From Salvia splendens (lineage: Eukaryota > Streptophyta > Magnoliopsida > Lamiales > Lamiaceae), in assembly GCF_004379255.2 (NCBI RefSeq), contig NC_056047.1, positions 15,390,293 to 15,454,292 of the forward strand: a stretch of 64,000 nucleotides of DNA. Direction: 5' to 3'. Made by a program: the position numbers and the translations under genes. Numbering within the stretch: position 1 is the stretch's first letter; each line of letters starts with the position of its first letter. Below, one piece after another: positions 36,803 to 48,698 of the stretch. The notes beneath the pieces were generated by a model. That model did no database searches, was not told where the DNA came from, and saw nothing but the letters and a program-made list of their open reading frames with translations.

Positions 36803-39800
36803 TTAGTTTGTGGATTTCAAACCCATTCCCTCTAGCAACTTATTCATTTGATCACGGTTTAACCCTTTGGTTAGCGGATCCGCTAGATTATCTATTGACT
36901 TCACATAGTCAATTGTAATCACCCATGTTGTGATCAAATGTCTCACGGTGTTATGTCGTCGACGTATATGTCGAGACTTACCGTTATAGAAGCCATTGTT
37001 TGCCCTTCCAATAGCTGTTTGGCTATCGCAGTGGATCAGCACTGGTGGCACTGGCTTAGACCAACATGGAATGTCTTCAAGGAAGTTCTTAAGCCACTCG
37101 GCTTCCTCACCAGCCTTATCCAAGGCAATGAACTCTGATTCCATTGTTGATCGGGCTATACAGGTTTGTTTTGTGGATTTCCACGATACAGCACCACCCC
37201 CAATAGTAAAGACATATCCACTTGTTGAAAGTGAGTCTCTATTATCGGATATCCAATTGGCATCACAGTACCCTTCAAGTACCGGGGGGTATCTCGAGAA
37301 GTGTAGCCCAAGATTTTGAGTGTGTTTTAAATATCTCAAAACCCTCACAAGAGCTCTCCAATGCTCTTTGCTTGGATTGCTCGTGTAACGACTCAACTTG
37401 TTCACGGCACAAGCAATGTCAGGTCGAGTGCAATTAGTCAAGTACATAATGCACCCGATGACCCGTGCATACTCTTCTTGTGCAACGGGCTCGCCTTTGT
37501 TCTTGCTCAAGTGAACGTCGAGTTCAATTGGAGTCTTAACCGGCGCGCCATCATAGGCTTTGAATTTATTCAATATCTTCTCAACATAATGTGATTGTGT
37601 TAAGATGATTCCATCATTCGTTCTTAGAATCTTCATTCCAAGAATTACATCGGCTAGACCCATGTCTTTCATGTTAAAGTTTCTCTTTAACATGGCCTTT
37701 GTATCGTTAATTACTTGAGTGTTGCTACCCAAGATTAACATATCATCAACGTAGAGACACACTATAACATGACCGTTATTAGTGCTCTTGATGTAGACAC
37801 ATTTGTCGCACTCGTTGATTTTAAACCCATTTGATAACATCACATTATCAAACTTCAAGTGCCATTGCAATGGCGCTTGTTTCAATCCATAGAGGGATTT
37901 AACCAGTTTGCAGACCTTTTTCTCTTGTCCAGGTACTACAAAACCTTCAGGTTGTTCCATATAGATTTCATCTTCGAGTTCACCATTCAGAAACGCGGTC
38001 TTTACATCCATTTGGTGAATCTCAAGATTGTGCAATGCAGCAATCGCGAGAAGCACGCGGATGGAAGTAATCCTCGTTACAGGTGAGTATGTATCGAAGA
38101 AGTCATGTCCTTCCTTTTGTTTAAAACCCTTTACTACTAGTCGGGCTTTATACTTATCAACTGTTCCATCGGCCTTAAATTTCCTTTTAAGGACCCATTT
38201 GCAACCTAGAGGTTTTGCACCTTCAGGTAGATCAACCAACACCCACGTGTGGTTTAGCAAAATTGAATCAATTTCGCTTTGAACAGCTTCTTTCCAATGC
38301 AACCCGTCTGGGCCATCGAAAGCTACTTTTATAGATGTCGGTTCTTCATCTAGCATAAAAGCAATGTAGTCAGGACCAAATGTTTTTGGTGTTCTGACTC
38401 TATTACCACGTCTTAGTACTGTATCTTTTGGATCGGGCCTTGCACGCTTGCGCGATTCAGGTTCCGCATCTGCTGATTTAGAACTAGTGGCTTCTTCTTC
38501 CACTTGTTTAGAACTAGTGGCTTCTTCAATTCTTGTCTCAGAATTGGTTGAGACTTTTTCATTGTCTTTGCAAGGAAATGTATTTTCGAGAAATACAGCA
38601 TTCCTCGACTCAATTGTTGTTCCTACTGTGATAGTTGATATTTCAGACTTGTGAACAACAAATCGATATGCACTACTGTTAAGTGCATATCCAATGAAGA
38701 TGCAATTAACCGTCTTAGGTCCGATTGTAACTTCTTTGGGCGGAGGAACCATCACCTTTGCCAAACACCCCCACACTTTGAGGTATTTGTAGGATGGCTT
38801 CCTTCCCTTCCACAACTCATAAGGAGTGACATCTTTTCCTTTGAGAGGGATCTTATTCAAGATATAGTTGGCTGTCAAAACAGCTTCCCCCCACATGTTA
38901 TGTGGTAATCCTGAAGTTAGAAGCAGTGCATTCATCATCTCTTTTAGAGTTCGATTTTTGCGTTCTGCAACACCATTAGATTGTGGTGAATATGGAGCAG
39001 TTGTTTGATGAATTATACCACTTGCGTTGCATAACTCCTCAAATGGGGCTACATATTCGCCTCCTCTATCGCTTCGAATCGATTTGATTTTACAACCAAG
39101 TTGATTCTCAACTTCGTTCTTATAATTTTTGAACGCTTCTATTGCTTCATCTTTACTTCTTAAAAGATAAATGTAGCAATACCTTGTGCAATCATCTATG
39201 AAAGTGATAAAGTACTTTTTACCACCTCTTGTTTGCACCATCTTTAAATCACATACGTCCGTGTGAATTAATTCAAGGGGTTTTGTGCTTCGTTCAACCG
39301 AGTGAAACGGCAACTTAGTCATTTTTGCTTCAAGACAAATTTCACATTTATCTTGGATATCCAATTCATTAGCCTTTAGTAAATCCAAATTTACTAATCT
39401 TTTAATGGCTTTTGAATTTACATGTCCCAATCTACAATGCCACAAATTTGAAGACTCGGTCAAATAAGAGGAAGTAGATGCTTTATTATTATTCGCCAAT
39501 GGCTTTGCAACACTGCGAGTTGCTACACTAAGCTTGAAAAGCCCATCGGTTACATAACCTTTTCCGAGGGATTTTCCAAACTTATACAAGACAAACCTAT
39601 CGGACTCAAATACAAGTTTAAACCCCTTATTAACTAGTATTGATCCTGACACTAGGTTCTTGCGGATGTCCGGGACATGCAGCACATCCTTCAAGGTGAT
39701 AGTTAGGCCAGACGTCATCATGAGAATCGCGTTGCCAACGCCGAGGACTTCGGACGATGCTTGATTCCCCATGTTGATTTTCCTCCCTTCAACAGCAGTG

Positions 39801-41218
39801 TAGGAGGCAAACTTGCTCCTGTCGGAGCAAACATGAGCAGTAGCGCCGGTGTCGATGTACCAGCCTCCCTTGTTATCAACAAGGTTATCCTCTTCAGTGA
39901 CCACTGCAATGAGGTCGTTCTCATCCCAGTCCTTGAACTCCTTCTCAACGACGTGGGCTGCCGGCTTCTTCTTCTTGCTGCGGCAGTCTTTAGCAAAGTG
40001 GCCTGGTTTGCCACACTTGTAGCAGTCGCCTTCAAACTTCTTTGAAGGCTGCTTTCCCTTCCCTTTGTCATTTGGACGGTTTGGGCGAGGGTGTTTGTTG
40101 GAGGGTCCGCCCCGCTCCAACAGATTGGCTTTGGCCTCATTTGGGGTGAAGCCCTTAGCCTTTTGATCACTTTTGCGCACGTCGGCCTCGATGCGCAACT
40201 TCACGATCAAATCTTCAAGGGTCATCTGCTTTCGCTTGTGCTTGAGATAACTCTTGAAGTCCTTCCAACTTGGAGGGAGCTTGTCAATGATCGTGCACCT
40301 TAGGAATTTGTCGGGCAAGGTCATCCCTTCAGCCACTAATGAGTGGATGATCATTTGGAGCTCTTGGACTTGCTTCATGATGGGTCGAGAGTCGACCATC
40401 TTGTAGTCCATAAACTTGGATGCTACAACCTGTTCAGTCCCTGCAGCATTGTCTATGCTATATTTCTTCTCTAGGCTTTCCCACATTTGTTTAGATGTGG
40501 TTACATTGGAGTATACATTATAGAGGCTATCATCTAATGCACTTAAAATAAAATTTTTACATAGATAATCCCCTTTTCTCCAAGCTTCATAGTCCGCCAT
40601 GACTTCGAGCCTAGTCTCTTGGTCGCTTGGCGCGGGCGGCTCGTTCTCCGTGAGGAAGTTGGCGACGCCCAATGTTGTCAAGTAGAACAACATCTTTTGA
40701 TACCACCGCTTGAAGTCAGATCCTCCAAACTTTGGTGGCTTCTCGGCGGGTGGCATCATTCTTGGTGCCATAGGTGCCTCACTTGGTCCATTGAAGGAAC
40801 CAATTCCGTTGCCCCCGAAGGAGCCAACAACTTGGTTGGGCATAGAGCCCCCCATGTTCGTGTTGGGCATAGTGCCCCCCACATTCGTGTTGGTCATAGT
40901 GCCCCCCACATTCATGTTGATCCCGGAAGATCCAACACCAGTATTGAGCCCAAAGGCACCAACACTCGATCCATTAAAGGATCCGAAGGAACCACTAAAA
41001 GTGGAACCAACCGAACCACCAAAGGTGGAACCAGTGGACGCCCCGAAGGGGTTGTCCCAAACCCAAGGGACGGTGGATGAGGCAGCTGGGAAGCCGGGGG
41101 TTGGCATCATCGAGGGAATCGATGAGGTGTTGACCGGTCCAGTGGTCGCCATGGTGGAGGGAATGACGGCGGTGGTGGTGGCAGCAGCGTTGTTGGATTC
41201 AGTCGACATCTCCAGCAA
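36803..41218 (-). CDS. Copia Gag-Pol polyprotein (1471 residues, intact)
   Basis: A single open frame. The N-terminus has a Gly/Ser/Phe-rich low-complexity stretch (residues about 55-150), then a UBN2-type gag domain. The zinc knuckle [14 protein letters not shown] lies near residue 397. Aspartic protease [12 protein letters not shown] is near 452, followed by the GAG-pre-integrase HHCC region. The integrase core ([11 protein letters not shown] near 714, [18 protein letters not shown]) comes next, then reverse transcriptase with YVDDM near 1155 and RNase H (ARSTMESEF near 1356). The order PR-IN-RT-RH is Copia. In-frame Met codons at 41218 and 41209 both occur; the second (MSTESNN) follows a GCTGGAG context shared with the other element. 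No stop or frameshift was seen, so it may be active. Confidence 0.95.
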   Translation of the reverse strand: MLEMSTESNNAAATTTAVIPSTMATTGPVNTSSIPSMMPTPGFPAASSTVPWVWDNPFGASTGSTFGGSVGSTFSGSFGSFNGSSVGAFGLNTGVGSSGINMNVGGTMTNTNVGGTMPNTNMGGSMPNQVVGSFGGNGIGSFNGPSEAPMAPRMMPPAEKPPKFGGSDFKRWYQKMLFYLTTLGVANFLTENEPPAPSDQETRLEVMADYEAWRKGDYLCKNFILSALDDSLYNVYSNVTTSKQMWESLEKKYSIDNAAGTEQVVASKFMDYKMVDSRPIMKQVQELQMIIHSLVAEGMTLPDKFLRCTIIDKLPPSWKDFKSYLKHKRKQMTLEDLIVKLRIEADVRKSDQKAKGFTPNEAKANLLERGGPSNKHPRPNRPNDKGKGKQPSKKFEGDCYKCGKPGHFAKDCRSKKKKPAAHVVEKEFKDWDENDLIAVVTEEDNLVDNKGGWYIDTGATAHVCSDRSKFASYTAVEGRKINMGNQASSEVLGVGNAILMMTSGLTITLKDVLHVPDIRKNLVSGSILVNKGFKLVFESDRFVLYKFGKSLGKGYVTDGLFKLSVATRSVAKPLANNNKASTSSYLTESSNLWHCRLGHVNSKAIKRLVNLDLLKANELDIQDKCEICLEAKMTKLPFHSVERSTKPLELIHTDVCDLKMVQTRGGKKYFITFIDDCTRYCYIYLLRSKDEAIEAFKNYKNEVENQLGCKIKSIRSDRGGEYVAPFEELCNASGIIHQTTAPYSPQSNGVAERKNRTLKEMMNALLLTSGLPHNMWGEAVLTANYILNKIPLKGKDVTPYELWKGRKPSYKYLKVWGCLAKVMVPPPKEVTIGPKTVNCIFIGYALNSSAYRFVVHKSEISTITVGTTIESRNAVFLENTFPCKDNEKVSTNSETRIEEATSSKQVEEEATSSKSADAEPESRKRARPDPKDTVLRRGNRVRTPKTFGPDYIAFMLDEEPTSIKVAFDGPDGLHWKEAVQSEIDSILLNHTWVLVDLPEGAKPLGCKWVLKRKFKADGTVDKYKARLVVKGFKQKEGHDFFDTYSPVTRITSIRVLLAIAALHNLEIHQMDVKTAFLNGELEDEIYMEQPEGFVVPGQEKKVCKLVKSLYGLKQAPLQWHLKFDNVMLSNGFKINECDKCVYIKSTNNGHVIVCLYVDDMLILGSNTQVINDTKAMLKRNFNMKDMGLADVILGMKILRTNDGIILTQSHYVEKILNKFKAYDGAPVKTPIELDVHLSKNKGEPVAQEEYARVIGCIMYLTNCTRPDIACAVNKLSRYTSNPSKEHWRALVRVLRYLKHTQNLGLHFSRYPPVLEGYCDANWISDNRDSLSTSGYVFTIGGGAVSWKSTKQTCIARSTMESEFIALDKAGEEAEWLKNFLEDIPCWSKPVPPVLIHCDSQTAIGRANNGFYNGKSRHIRRRHNTVRHLITTWVITIDYVKSIDNLADPLTKGLNRDQMNKLLEGMGLKSTN

Positions 41219-41296
41219 AGGTTTAAGTTTCGAAAGTTTTTAGTTCAGTTTAAAAGGTCCAAATCCCTTCAAAGGCAAGTTATCTCGTCTTGCGAT
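41219..41296 (-). promoter_or_regulatory. Copia leader and unusual primer-binding region
   Basis: In the sense direction the 5' LTR ends CCAACA and is followed by ATCGCAAGACGAGATAAC. There is no TGG, so no match to a tRNA 3' CCA end. The 14-mer CGCAAGACGAGATA is the exact reverse complement of sense-strand TATCTCGTCTTGCG at 41456-41443 in the same LTR. Confidence 0.75.
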
Positions 41297-42266
41297 TGTT
41301 GGTTTCTGGATTACAAGAGATAACAAAACCGGGCGCAATACAACCCAAAAGAAAAGAAAAGGAGGAACTGAACTTAAAAATTACAACGTAGAATCGAAAC
41401 TACTAAACCAGTATGATTAGCCGAGTCGAGGAGGCCTTTTCCCGCAAGACGAGATACGCCCGGGTAGTGCTCTTCGATTTGGCGTGTCATCCCCAAAGGT
41501 AAAACGGCTACGTCTCTATTGATGCAGCACCGCAATCAGTAGAGCTCCGGCGAACGGGATGGAGGAGAGAGCAGAGCTTCGACAGAAGGACAATGCAGAG
41601 AGAGGGAGAGAGCTTATGCAGAGAATGCTTGTATGTGTGTGTCCTAATGCAGTGGTATGGCTAGCCTATTTATAGGCCAAGCCACCATGCAGGGTCAACC
41701 GAGCCATGAAGGCAAAGAATAGTTTGGGCCAAGCCCCAAGCCCAAAGACCACCCAAAGACCAATTGCCAAGATCCAAGTCCAAGTCCAAGATCAAGATCG
41801 AGATCGGGATCGGGATCGGGCCCGAGGCCCGCGGCCCGCGACCGCGAGTGCGAGCACGAGCACGTGCACGAGCACGGGCGGGCGGGCGGCGGCGGCGGCG
41901 CGCGCGTGCGCGCGTGTGGGCTCTTTCACCCATCTTGGTCCACTATAATTATTAAGTAACATAAAGTCACTTAATTTATACACATTAAAAGATGTGTTAA
42001 TCCTCCAATGTGGGATAATTAACACTAGTTAATTATTCCCTAAGCTCCAACTCCAAGCTTTAATTAAAAGCTAATTATGCCCAACTTTAATCCACTATTT
42101 CTCACTCACCGGAAATCGGATTTGAGAAAGTGAATATACTACATTTATCTACGTAAAATGTAGATCGACGCTATGTCATTTAATTTCACAAAATTAAATG
42201 TCTCGTCACATTTATTATTTGGTCAAAATCCATTGACCGGGCATATTTAATACCATGATTTCTACA
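41297..42266 (-). repeat. 5' LTR of the full-length Copia element
   Basis: 970 bp. It is colinear with the other LTR except for scattered substitutions, microsatellite length changes and a gap of about 160 bp between AAGGC and AAAGAATAG near 41713. The gap removes the 20-bp palindrome and neighbouring U3 sequence. Confidence 0.9.
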
Positions 42267-43430
42267 ATCTCTGGAACATTCATGTGAAGAAGGACTCCCT
42301 ATGGATTAGATGGATCCAAAGTGAGTTCCTCATCAACAGCACAATTTGGGAATGGAGAGCCAAGCTGCGGGAATCTCCATTTTTCAAGAGGCTGCTGGAG
42401 ATTAGAGACACAATGCTTGCCGACCTTCCTAGAAGGGAAGGTAATTAAATTGTGGGAGACATGGTATGCAACGAAGGGAGTTGTGGAAGCCTAAGACTGG
42501 TTTGGGCCCAAGGGAGAAAGAAGATTATGGCACAGATTCGTGTGGAAGTTCGTCCCTCCAAAATACTCCTTCACGACGTGGCATGCTATCAAGGGCCGGT
42601 TACCGACGTGGGACATACTTGGGCTCATGAACATAGACCAGCGGTGTCCCCTCTGCTTGTCGGGGAGTCCGTTGACCACCTATTCTTTAAGTGCGACAAA
42701 ACGAGGGAGGTTTGGAGAGTTATCAAGACGTGGTTGGGTTTGAGAAGAATTATCACTACCATACCGAGCGCAATCAAGTGGATCATCAAAGAGCGAAGTG
42801 GTGTGGCCGTTATTCGAAAGGCAAGGAGTTTGGCACTCATCACTATGGTCAGCCTTTTGTGGAGAGCCCGAAATGCAGTCATCTTCGACCGGGCTGTCAT
42901 CGAGCCAAAGCACATTATTTTTGAGGTGAAGAGGATTACGTACTCCACGTTGTACTCTACGTACTCGCATGAGCTCGTGCAGGAGCACCTTGGAGTGTGA
43001 GCTTGTTGTGCCCCGCATGGGTACTCTTTTTCCTCTTAGGAATTTTTTCCATTGGGTTTTATCCCTAAGAGGTTTTAACGAGACCCGACCTCTCGTCAAT
43101 TGGAGGTAAATGTGGGGACAGCGGGCAAGGAATCAAGCATCATCAATGAGGAATCGAGACAAGAAATGAATCAAGAGGATGGTATCCGATGTCGACTTAC
43201 TACGGATCGCTTTAGATGTGACACTCTTTACTGTTATTGTCGTACATGTGTACTCTTTGTCGAGATTTGTTGTACGTTGTAATTTCTATCATGGGGTTTG
43301 CCCCCAAAGTCACTCCCCCCCATCGGCCCACTAGCTTCGGCTAGTCGGCATGTTCCCCCTCGGGTATTCCCGAGTATGCTTGTATTTCATTTACGTCTTT
43401 TTAATTCCATTCATTGATTCATAAAAAAAG
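42267..43430 (+). pseudogene. L1-type LINE 3' end (zf-RVT region and 3' UTR)
   Basis: It resumes the LINE frame directly after the target duplication (WNIHVKKDSLWIRW, IWEWRAKLRESPFFKRLLEI). Stops and frameshifts follow. The zf-RVT region is split over frames: FTTWHAIKGRLPTWD with CPLC, then VDHLFFKCDKTREVW. A tail domain (LLWRARNAVIFDR) ends at about 43000. The region 43000-43430 is the 3' UTR and ends near an A-rich stretch. Confidence 0.8.
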
Positions 43431-43672
43431 ACACTTTTTTTTTTCGTTCGCCCCATAAAATTATTTAATTTCCATTTATGAAAAATTCTCCTCAGGCTCG
43501 ATACATATATACATCAATTTATTTTACAGCTTTATACTACTAGAATTCACTATTAAATACTAATAATAATATTAATCCCACAAATCACTGAGACTATTTT
43601 AATTACTCTTTCCTGTTTACCATATGCATTCATTCTCATATCATTCTAAATATTTTTATTTATTTTTTGGAC
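43425..43672. mobile_element. Degenerate Stowaway copy
   Basis: AAGACACTTTTTTTTTTCGT onwards is colinear with the Stowaway at 10556-10840 (shared TTTCCATTTATG, CACTA and TTAAATACTAATAATAAT words). The two terminal inverted repeats are eroded. Confidence 0.5.
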
Positions 43673-43699
43673 ATAGGTAATAGGGAATATTTGGAGTCC

Positions 43700-43976
43700 T
43701 TAAAATTTACTCTGCGTTCAAACTCTCTACCGCCGGTCTCTCTCTCCTTGCTCCGCCGCTGCTCTCCGCATTTCGGCAACGACGCACACAATCGAACACT
43801 GCCGCCGCCGATCTCCGCTTTTCTCCACCGCCGCACACAATCAAACACCAAGCCTCCTCGTTCCCCCGCCGCTCTCCGCTTTTCTCCACCGCCGCATACA
43901 ATCGAACACCAAGCCTCCTCGTTCCGCCGCCGCTCTCCGCTATTCTCCACCGCCTGTTTCTCTCAAGCTCCAAGGT
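43700..43976 (+). other. GC-rich exon-like block with three imperfect repeats
   Basis: Three imperfect copies of a roughly 55-60-bp unit (CGCCGCTCTCCGCTTTTCTC and CACCGCCGCACACAATC-type words) are followed by a donor-like CCAAG|GTAACC. It looks like a GC-rich 5' untranslated exon. It lies outside the inverted repeats of the neighbouring MULE, so its link to the FAR1-type gene is uncertain. Confidence 0.45.
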
Positions 43977-44786
43977 AACCCTAATTTCCTACTACTAATT
44001 CCCCTTTGAGTATCTGTTTTTGGTCTCAGTATGCATAGAACTGATGAATATTGCAATATATTGAGTGAGTAATTGATTTGGTTAAACTGAGATTTTAGGG
44101 ATTCAATTTGAACGGTAAGGATCAAATAAAATTGACATGTGTGGTAATTTTTATATATATAAAAAAGTCTACTAAAACTCTAACTATCCTAAAACATCTC
44201 CATAAAAATACACATGGATCTTCTTTACAAATAAAAAGATTAGACTAAATATCCCCAGAAATCAGATTTACATTCAAAACAATCTTTCATCTTCCATTTT
44301 AAAATCAGCATCTCTCTAATTTATTACTAACGGGAAGTAGTTCTCCTTTCTCCGCTGAATTGTTGAAGCTCACAATATAGTATTAGGTAAAAAAAAGCAT
44401 CCATAAGTATTGTTTAGAAGCATCCAGAAAAAGGTAAAAACTTTGCAATTTTTTATAGACGTGTACCTATGGTCTTTTGAACATAAAATCACTAAGTAGT
44501 TTTCTTTAATATGTACTTAAGGACAAGGTTACATAATAGAAAAAACAGAGAGTGAGAATGTTAAGAGTTCTGAAAGTTAAACATGGTGGAAATTTAAATA
44601 CCTTAGTTTAACAAAAGAGAGGAGAAGTGAAATAGAGAGAGTGTGTGTTTTTTGCTTGGTTAATTTTAGTATGGTTGAATCTACTTGATTTGTGTATTAA
44701 TTTCAGCTGAAATATTTTTTTTGCTTGTTTTTTTTAAAGAAGTTGATGTTGTTACTCTTTACTTTTCATTTTTTTTGTTTGCAGGT

Positions 44787-46753
44787 ATGGATGATACTAT
44801 ATCACAAGACTTTATTCCTAAGATAGGAATGGAGTTTGCAACAGAAGTTGAGACATATGATTTTTATATGAAATATGCTAAGGCAACATGTTTTGGAACT
44901 CGAAAAATAGCTGCTCATAAGGATCCAATTACAGGAAACCTTTTGGACATTAGTTTTTGTTGTTGTAGACAAGGTTTTAGAGCAATAGACAATCGATGTG
45001 TTACAGTCAAGAGACCTCGTCCTGAAATTAGGTGCGAATGTAAGGCTATGTTGAAAATTTACGGTAGATAAAATGGAAAGTTTCGTATTGTGAAATTTGT
45101 TGAAGAACACAATCATGATTTGTGTGATCCGGAAAAATCTTAGATGTTTAGATGTTTTCGGCAAATGTCTAATGTTCAACAAACTCAAGTTGATGTTGCT
45201 CAAAGTTGTGAATTGCCTCCAAAGAAAACTCTGGATGTAATGGCAAAAGAATCCGGTGGAATTCAACATCTTGGTTTCACTCATATTGATTTGAAGAATT
45301 ATTTGAGAACTAAGAGAACTTTGGAGATTAAACAAGGTGATGCGATAGTAGAGGTGTTTTACAATACTCCCTCCGTCCCGCACTACTTGCACTTATTTCC
45401 TTTCTGGGCGTCCCAAGTTATTTGCACTCTTTCAATTTTTAGTAACAATTTATACCTACAGCCGTAATTGTTGACTTTGTCTATCACTCATTCCTTAATC
45501 TCCGTGCCCAAAAGGAAAGGTGCGAGTAGTGCGGGACGGAGGGAGTATTTACAAAGGATGATAAGTGAGGATCCACACTTTTACTCTACAATACAACTGG
45601 ACGTGGAAGATCTAATTACCAATATATTTTGGACCGATGGTAAAATGATACAAGATTTTGGTCATTTTGAGGATGTTTTTTTGCTTTGATACTACCTTTA
45701 GAAAACATCGTCATGGTAGACCAATTGCTCTGTTCGTCGGCGTAAATCATCATAAACAAAAAGTTGTGTTTGGTGCAGCATTATTATACGACGAAACAAT
45801 TGAAACCTTTGAGTGGTTGCTTAGTGCATTTGAAGATGCCATGATGGGAAAACGACCAAAAACTATCTTAACAGATCAGGACCAAGCAATAAGCGTTGCT
45901 TTAGCTTCCAAGTGGCCATCTACCTACCATCGCTTGTGTGTTTGGCACATTTTTCAGGATGCAACAATCCATGTTTCAAGTGTTTTTTCGAGTTTTAAGA
46001 ACACATTTGCAGTTGGTTTTAGTCGTTGTGTGTACGACCTTGAAGAAGAATCGGAATTCCTTGAGGCATGGAATGAAATGATAGAGAAATACAACTTGCA
46101 AGATAATCAGTGGTTGACAAGAATGTTTTCTCTAAGAGAAAAATGAGCATTGGTATATGGAAGAAATACGTTTTGCGCCGATATCATTACAACTCAACGA
46201 AGTGGGTGCATGAATGCTGTTGTGAAACATTATGTAAATTACAGAAACAACATTGTTGAGGTGTTCCATCATTTTTCAAAGGTTGATAGATGATCTACGC
46301 GAGAAAGAAGCTGCAGAAGATTTCAAAAATGCTCAAAGCTCCCCTGTCATGACTTTTCCATTAGAAACACTAAAGCATGCAGCTGCCATATATACACATA
46401 AGATATTTGCATTATTTAGTGAGGAGTTGAGAAAGGCATTTGAAAGCAAGATCGAGAGTGAGAATCAACTTGGAAGCTCAAGAATATATAAGGTTCGACC
46501 ACTTGATCGGGCTAATGAACATATTGTCACATATGATTCCATTGAAGTTTCCATTTCTTGCAGCTGTAGAAAGTTTGAATTCTCGGGTATTTTATGCTCA
46601 CATTGTTTAAGAGTCTTTACATTAATGAATGTCATTCATATACCCGATGAATATATCTTAAAGCGATGGACCAAACATGCTAAGAGTGGGATGACGAGAG
46701 TTTGCAAGGAAGGAGTTGTCATTGTTGATGAAAAAACCCGAAAGAAACAGTGA
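44787..46753 (+). pseudogene. FAR1-related MULE transposase, disrupted
   Basis: It starts at an ATG directly after an acceptor TTTGCAG. The FAR1 DNA-binding domain (MEFATEVETYDFYMKYAK to KFVEEHNHDL) contains a TAA at 45069. A TAG follows at 45141. A Stowaway MITE splits the next part at 45367. The MULE transposase core (IALFVGVNHHKQKVVFGAAL, ILTDQDQAI, CVWHIFQD) needs a frameshift at the T run near 45677. Further breaks occur at 46144 and about 46260. The SWIM zinc finger (SCSCRKFEFSGILCSHCLRV, CxC..CxH) ends the gene at 46753. FHY3/FAR1 light-signalling factors derive from such transposases, but this copy sits between MULE inverted repeats and cannot be translated. Confidence 0.88.
45367..45545. 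mobile_element. Stowaway MITE inside the FAR1-type pseudogene (179 bp)
   Basis: Ends CTCCCTCCGTCCCGCACTAC and the complement GTAGTGCGGGACGGAGGGAG match over 20 bases and are flanked by TA. Confidence 0.92.
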
Positions 46754-47802
46754 TATAGAGAGTTATGTAATTCATTCATACAATTGACAGTCAAGGCAGC
46801 CGAGAGTGAAGATAGTTATGCTTATGCCATGGAATGTCTCTTGAAAATGGGAAACGACATTGATGGAATGGTAGAGAAGGGAATAAATGTTACTGTTGAG
46901 GTAAAGAAGGTCGGAGAGTAAGAGACCGAAGAATGCTTTGGAACAAGCTATCAGTAAAACACGGAAACCAAAAGCAATAAAGAGTGGTTTGGTACATGCT
47001 TCTTCTACGCAGGAATCTGAAGGGATTGCACTCATCAATGATGAGTACTGGAACTTAACGTACACTGCTTTTGATCCTCAAAGTACATCATAAATTTGGT
47101 GTAGACAGTGATGCAAACTTGCTTGCAATGAAGAAGGGCAAACTATCTGGATTATTGTTTTGCTATTTTCGAATATTTCATGCACAAAACTAGAATTTTA
47201 TTGAGCTTGAACTGGAAAAAATTTGATGAACTCAATTAGTTTGTTGTGAATATTTTTATACATTATGGTCAATTTCATGATTTTAATATTTTTGCTTCTT
47301 GGTTGGAGCATATTTGAAATTTTGTAGTTGCTGCTTTGTGATAAAATAATCCAGAAATAGTGATTCTTTAACGGGAGTAATTGATTGTGTAGTGCAGTTC
47401 TTTTCATAGACCGGAGTATATATGTACTGGAGTAATATTGTGATTGAAAGAATTTGTAAGTAGCAGTGAAGCAGTGTCTTTAGCAACTTTGATTGTGTAG
47501 TGAATATGTACTGGAGTATATATGTAAGGAATTTGGTAGTGGCAGTGAATTGATTCTGTAGTGTAGTTCTTTTCGTAGCTCTTTTCAGAAATTAGCGACT
47601 TCAGAAATTAGTTTCGTAATTAGTTTTCTGAAACTTTAGCAGAGAGAGAGAACCAGCTTCTCGTTAGTGAAGACATTGAAGAGAATTTTTTTTGAGTGTA
47701 AATCTGATTTTCTGGAGATATTTAGTCAAATCTCTTTATTTGTAAAGAAGATCATGTGTCTATTTTTATTAGTGTATTAGGAGATGTTTTAGGATAGTTA
47801 GA

Positions 47803-48098
47803 ATGCTTACCGTGATCTGATTCATTCTGATTCTTACCACGATTTATCCCATGATTCATCCCACGGTGATCCTTACCGTGATCCAATTAATTCTGCTTGT
47901 TTTGTCTTGATTGGAAAATGTGGAATGCGTTCTCTCTCCTATGCAGGAGGTATATACAGTTAGGGATTCAATCACAGTAATATGGTATTACTTTGATTGT
48001 TCAGTCTAATCTTCTGAAATAGGTATATCATTATAAGATGCAATATCAGTCCATTTCAGTTTGAAATACAGCTGACATTTGTAGTTTGTTGGGAAAGG
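47803..48098. other. Intergenic between MULE and 57-bp repeats
   Basis: Contains short inverted repeats built of TACCGTGATC/GGTGATCC words near 47805-47885. No gene recognised. Confidence 0.4.
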
Positions 48099-48250
48099 AT
48101 TGGCTTATTTCATGGATAGGGATGAATTTAACTACCTTTATTATTAACGTTTGGCATTGGCTTATTTCATGGATACGGATGAATTTAACTACCTTTATTA
48201 TTAACATTTGGCATTGGCTTATTTCATGGACAGGGATGAATTTAGCTACC
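48099..48250. repeat. 57-bp tandem repeat, about 2.7 copies
   Basis: TTGGCTTATTTCATGGA recurs at 48100, 48157 and 48214 with the same following sequence (GATGAATTTAACTACC). A 57-bp period (19 codons) keeps frames open by chance. Confidence 0.85.
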
Positions 48251-48698
48251 ACACAGCCCCAGACGCAACAAATAGCTCAAAATCTGGACTGCAACGAATA
48301 GCTCATAATCTGGAATGCATTTTTAGCTCTTTTCATCATCATTTCGTTACTCTATTTCAATTTCGAAGATCTTGGGCTATGTTGATTTGGAACACTTGTA
48401 GGTCTATCTGGCAGCTACCGAGCATCGTACATTGTAAGTTTCCTTTCCATGGCACTTATTTGTTCTCTTTATTTATAGATTTCGACTTTTACTGTTATTT
48501 TTTTATTTTTGGCTGTATTTGTTCCCTAAGTTGATTTGTGTGGTTTTAGATATTTCAGAATGATGAATTTATTTCTAAATTTTGCTGGTTGTTTTGTGTT
48601 GCCGTCTAGAAGTAAGTATTAGTTTTCATTATCATCATTTTATTATTATTGAACACATTTTTTTCTTCTTTTGCATGAATTTTGATCTTTTATTGCAG
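48251..48698. other. No gene recognised
   Basis: T-rich sequence resembling intron and flank of the hydroxypyruvate reductase relic that follows. Confidence 0.35.

Larger units (their letters stand above)
35109..42266 (-). mobile_element. Full-length Copia LTR retrotransposon
   Basis: LTRs at 35109-36238 (1130 bp, 3' LTR) and 41297-42266 (970 bp, 5' LTR) begin TGTTGG and end TACA. A perfect 5-bp duplication ATCTC (35104-35108 and 42267-42271) flanks it, inside a LINE. The polypurine tract (minus-strand ATGTGGGGGAT) lies at 36239-36249. The polyprotein is intact. In the 5' LTR a sense TATAAATAGG box lies at 41674-41665. Primer-binding region 41281-41296 is not tRNA-like but is complementary to 41443-41456 in the LTR. 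The 5' LTR lacks about 160 bp of U3 that the 3' LTR keeps. Confidence 0.95.
44179..47802 (+). mobile_element. Mutator-like element (FAR1/Jittery type)
   Basis: About 100-bp terminal inverted repeats: the left (44179-44285) starts TCTAACTATCCTAAAACATC, and the right (about 47695-47802) is its inverse, with long shared words such as GATCTTCTTTACAAATAAA and CAGATTTACA. No clear 9-11-bp target duplication was found, so the insertion is old or the ends are a few bases off. The interior carries a broken FAR1-type transposase and a Stowaway. Confidence 0.75.

Noticed and set aside
39718..41243. Long frames opposite the Copia polyprotein
   Set aside because: They are shadows of the intact 1471-residue frame and have no domains of their own.
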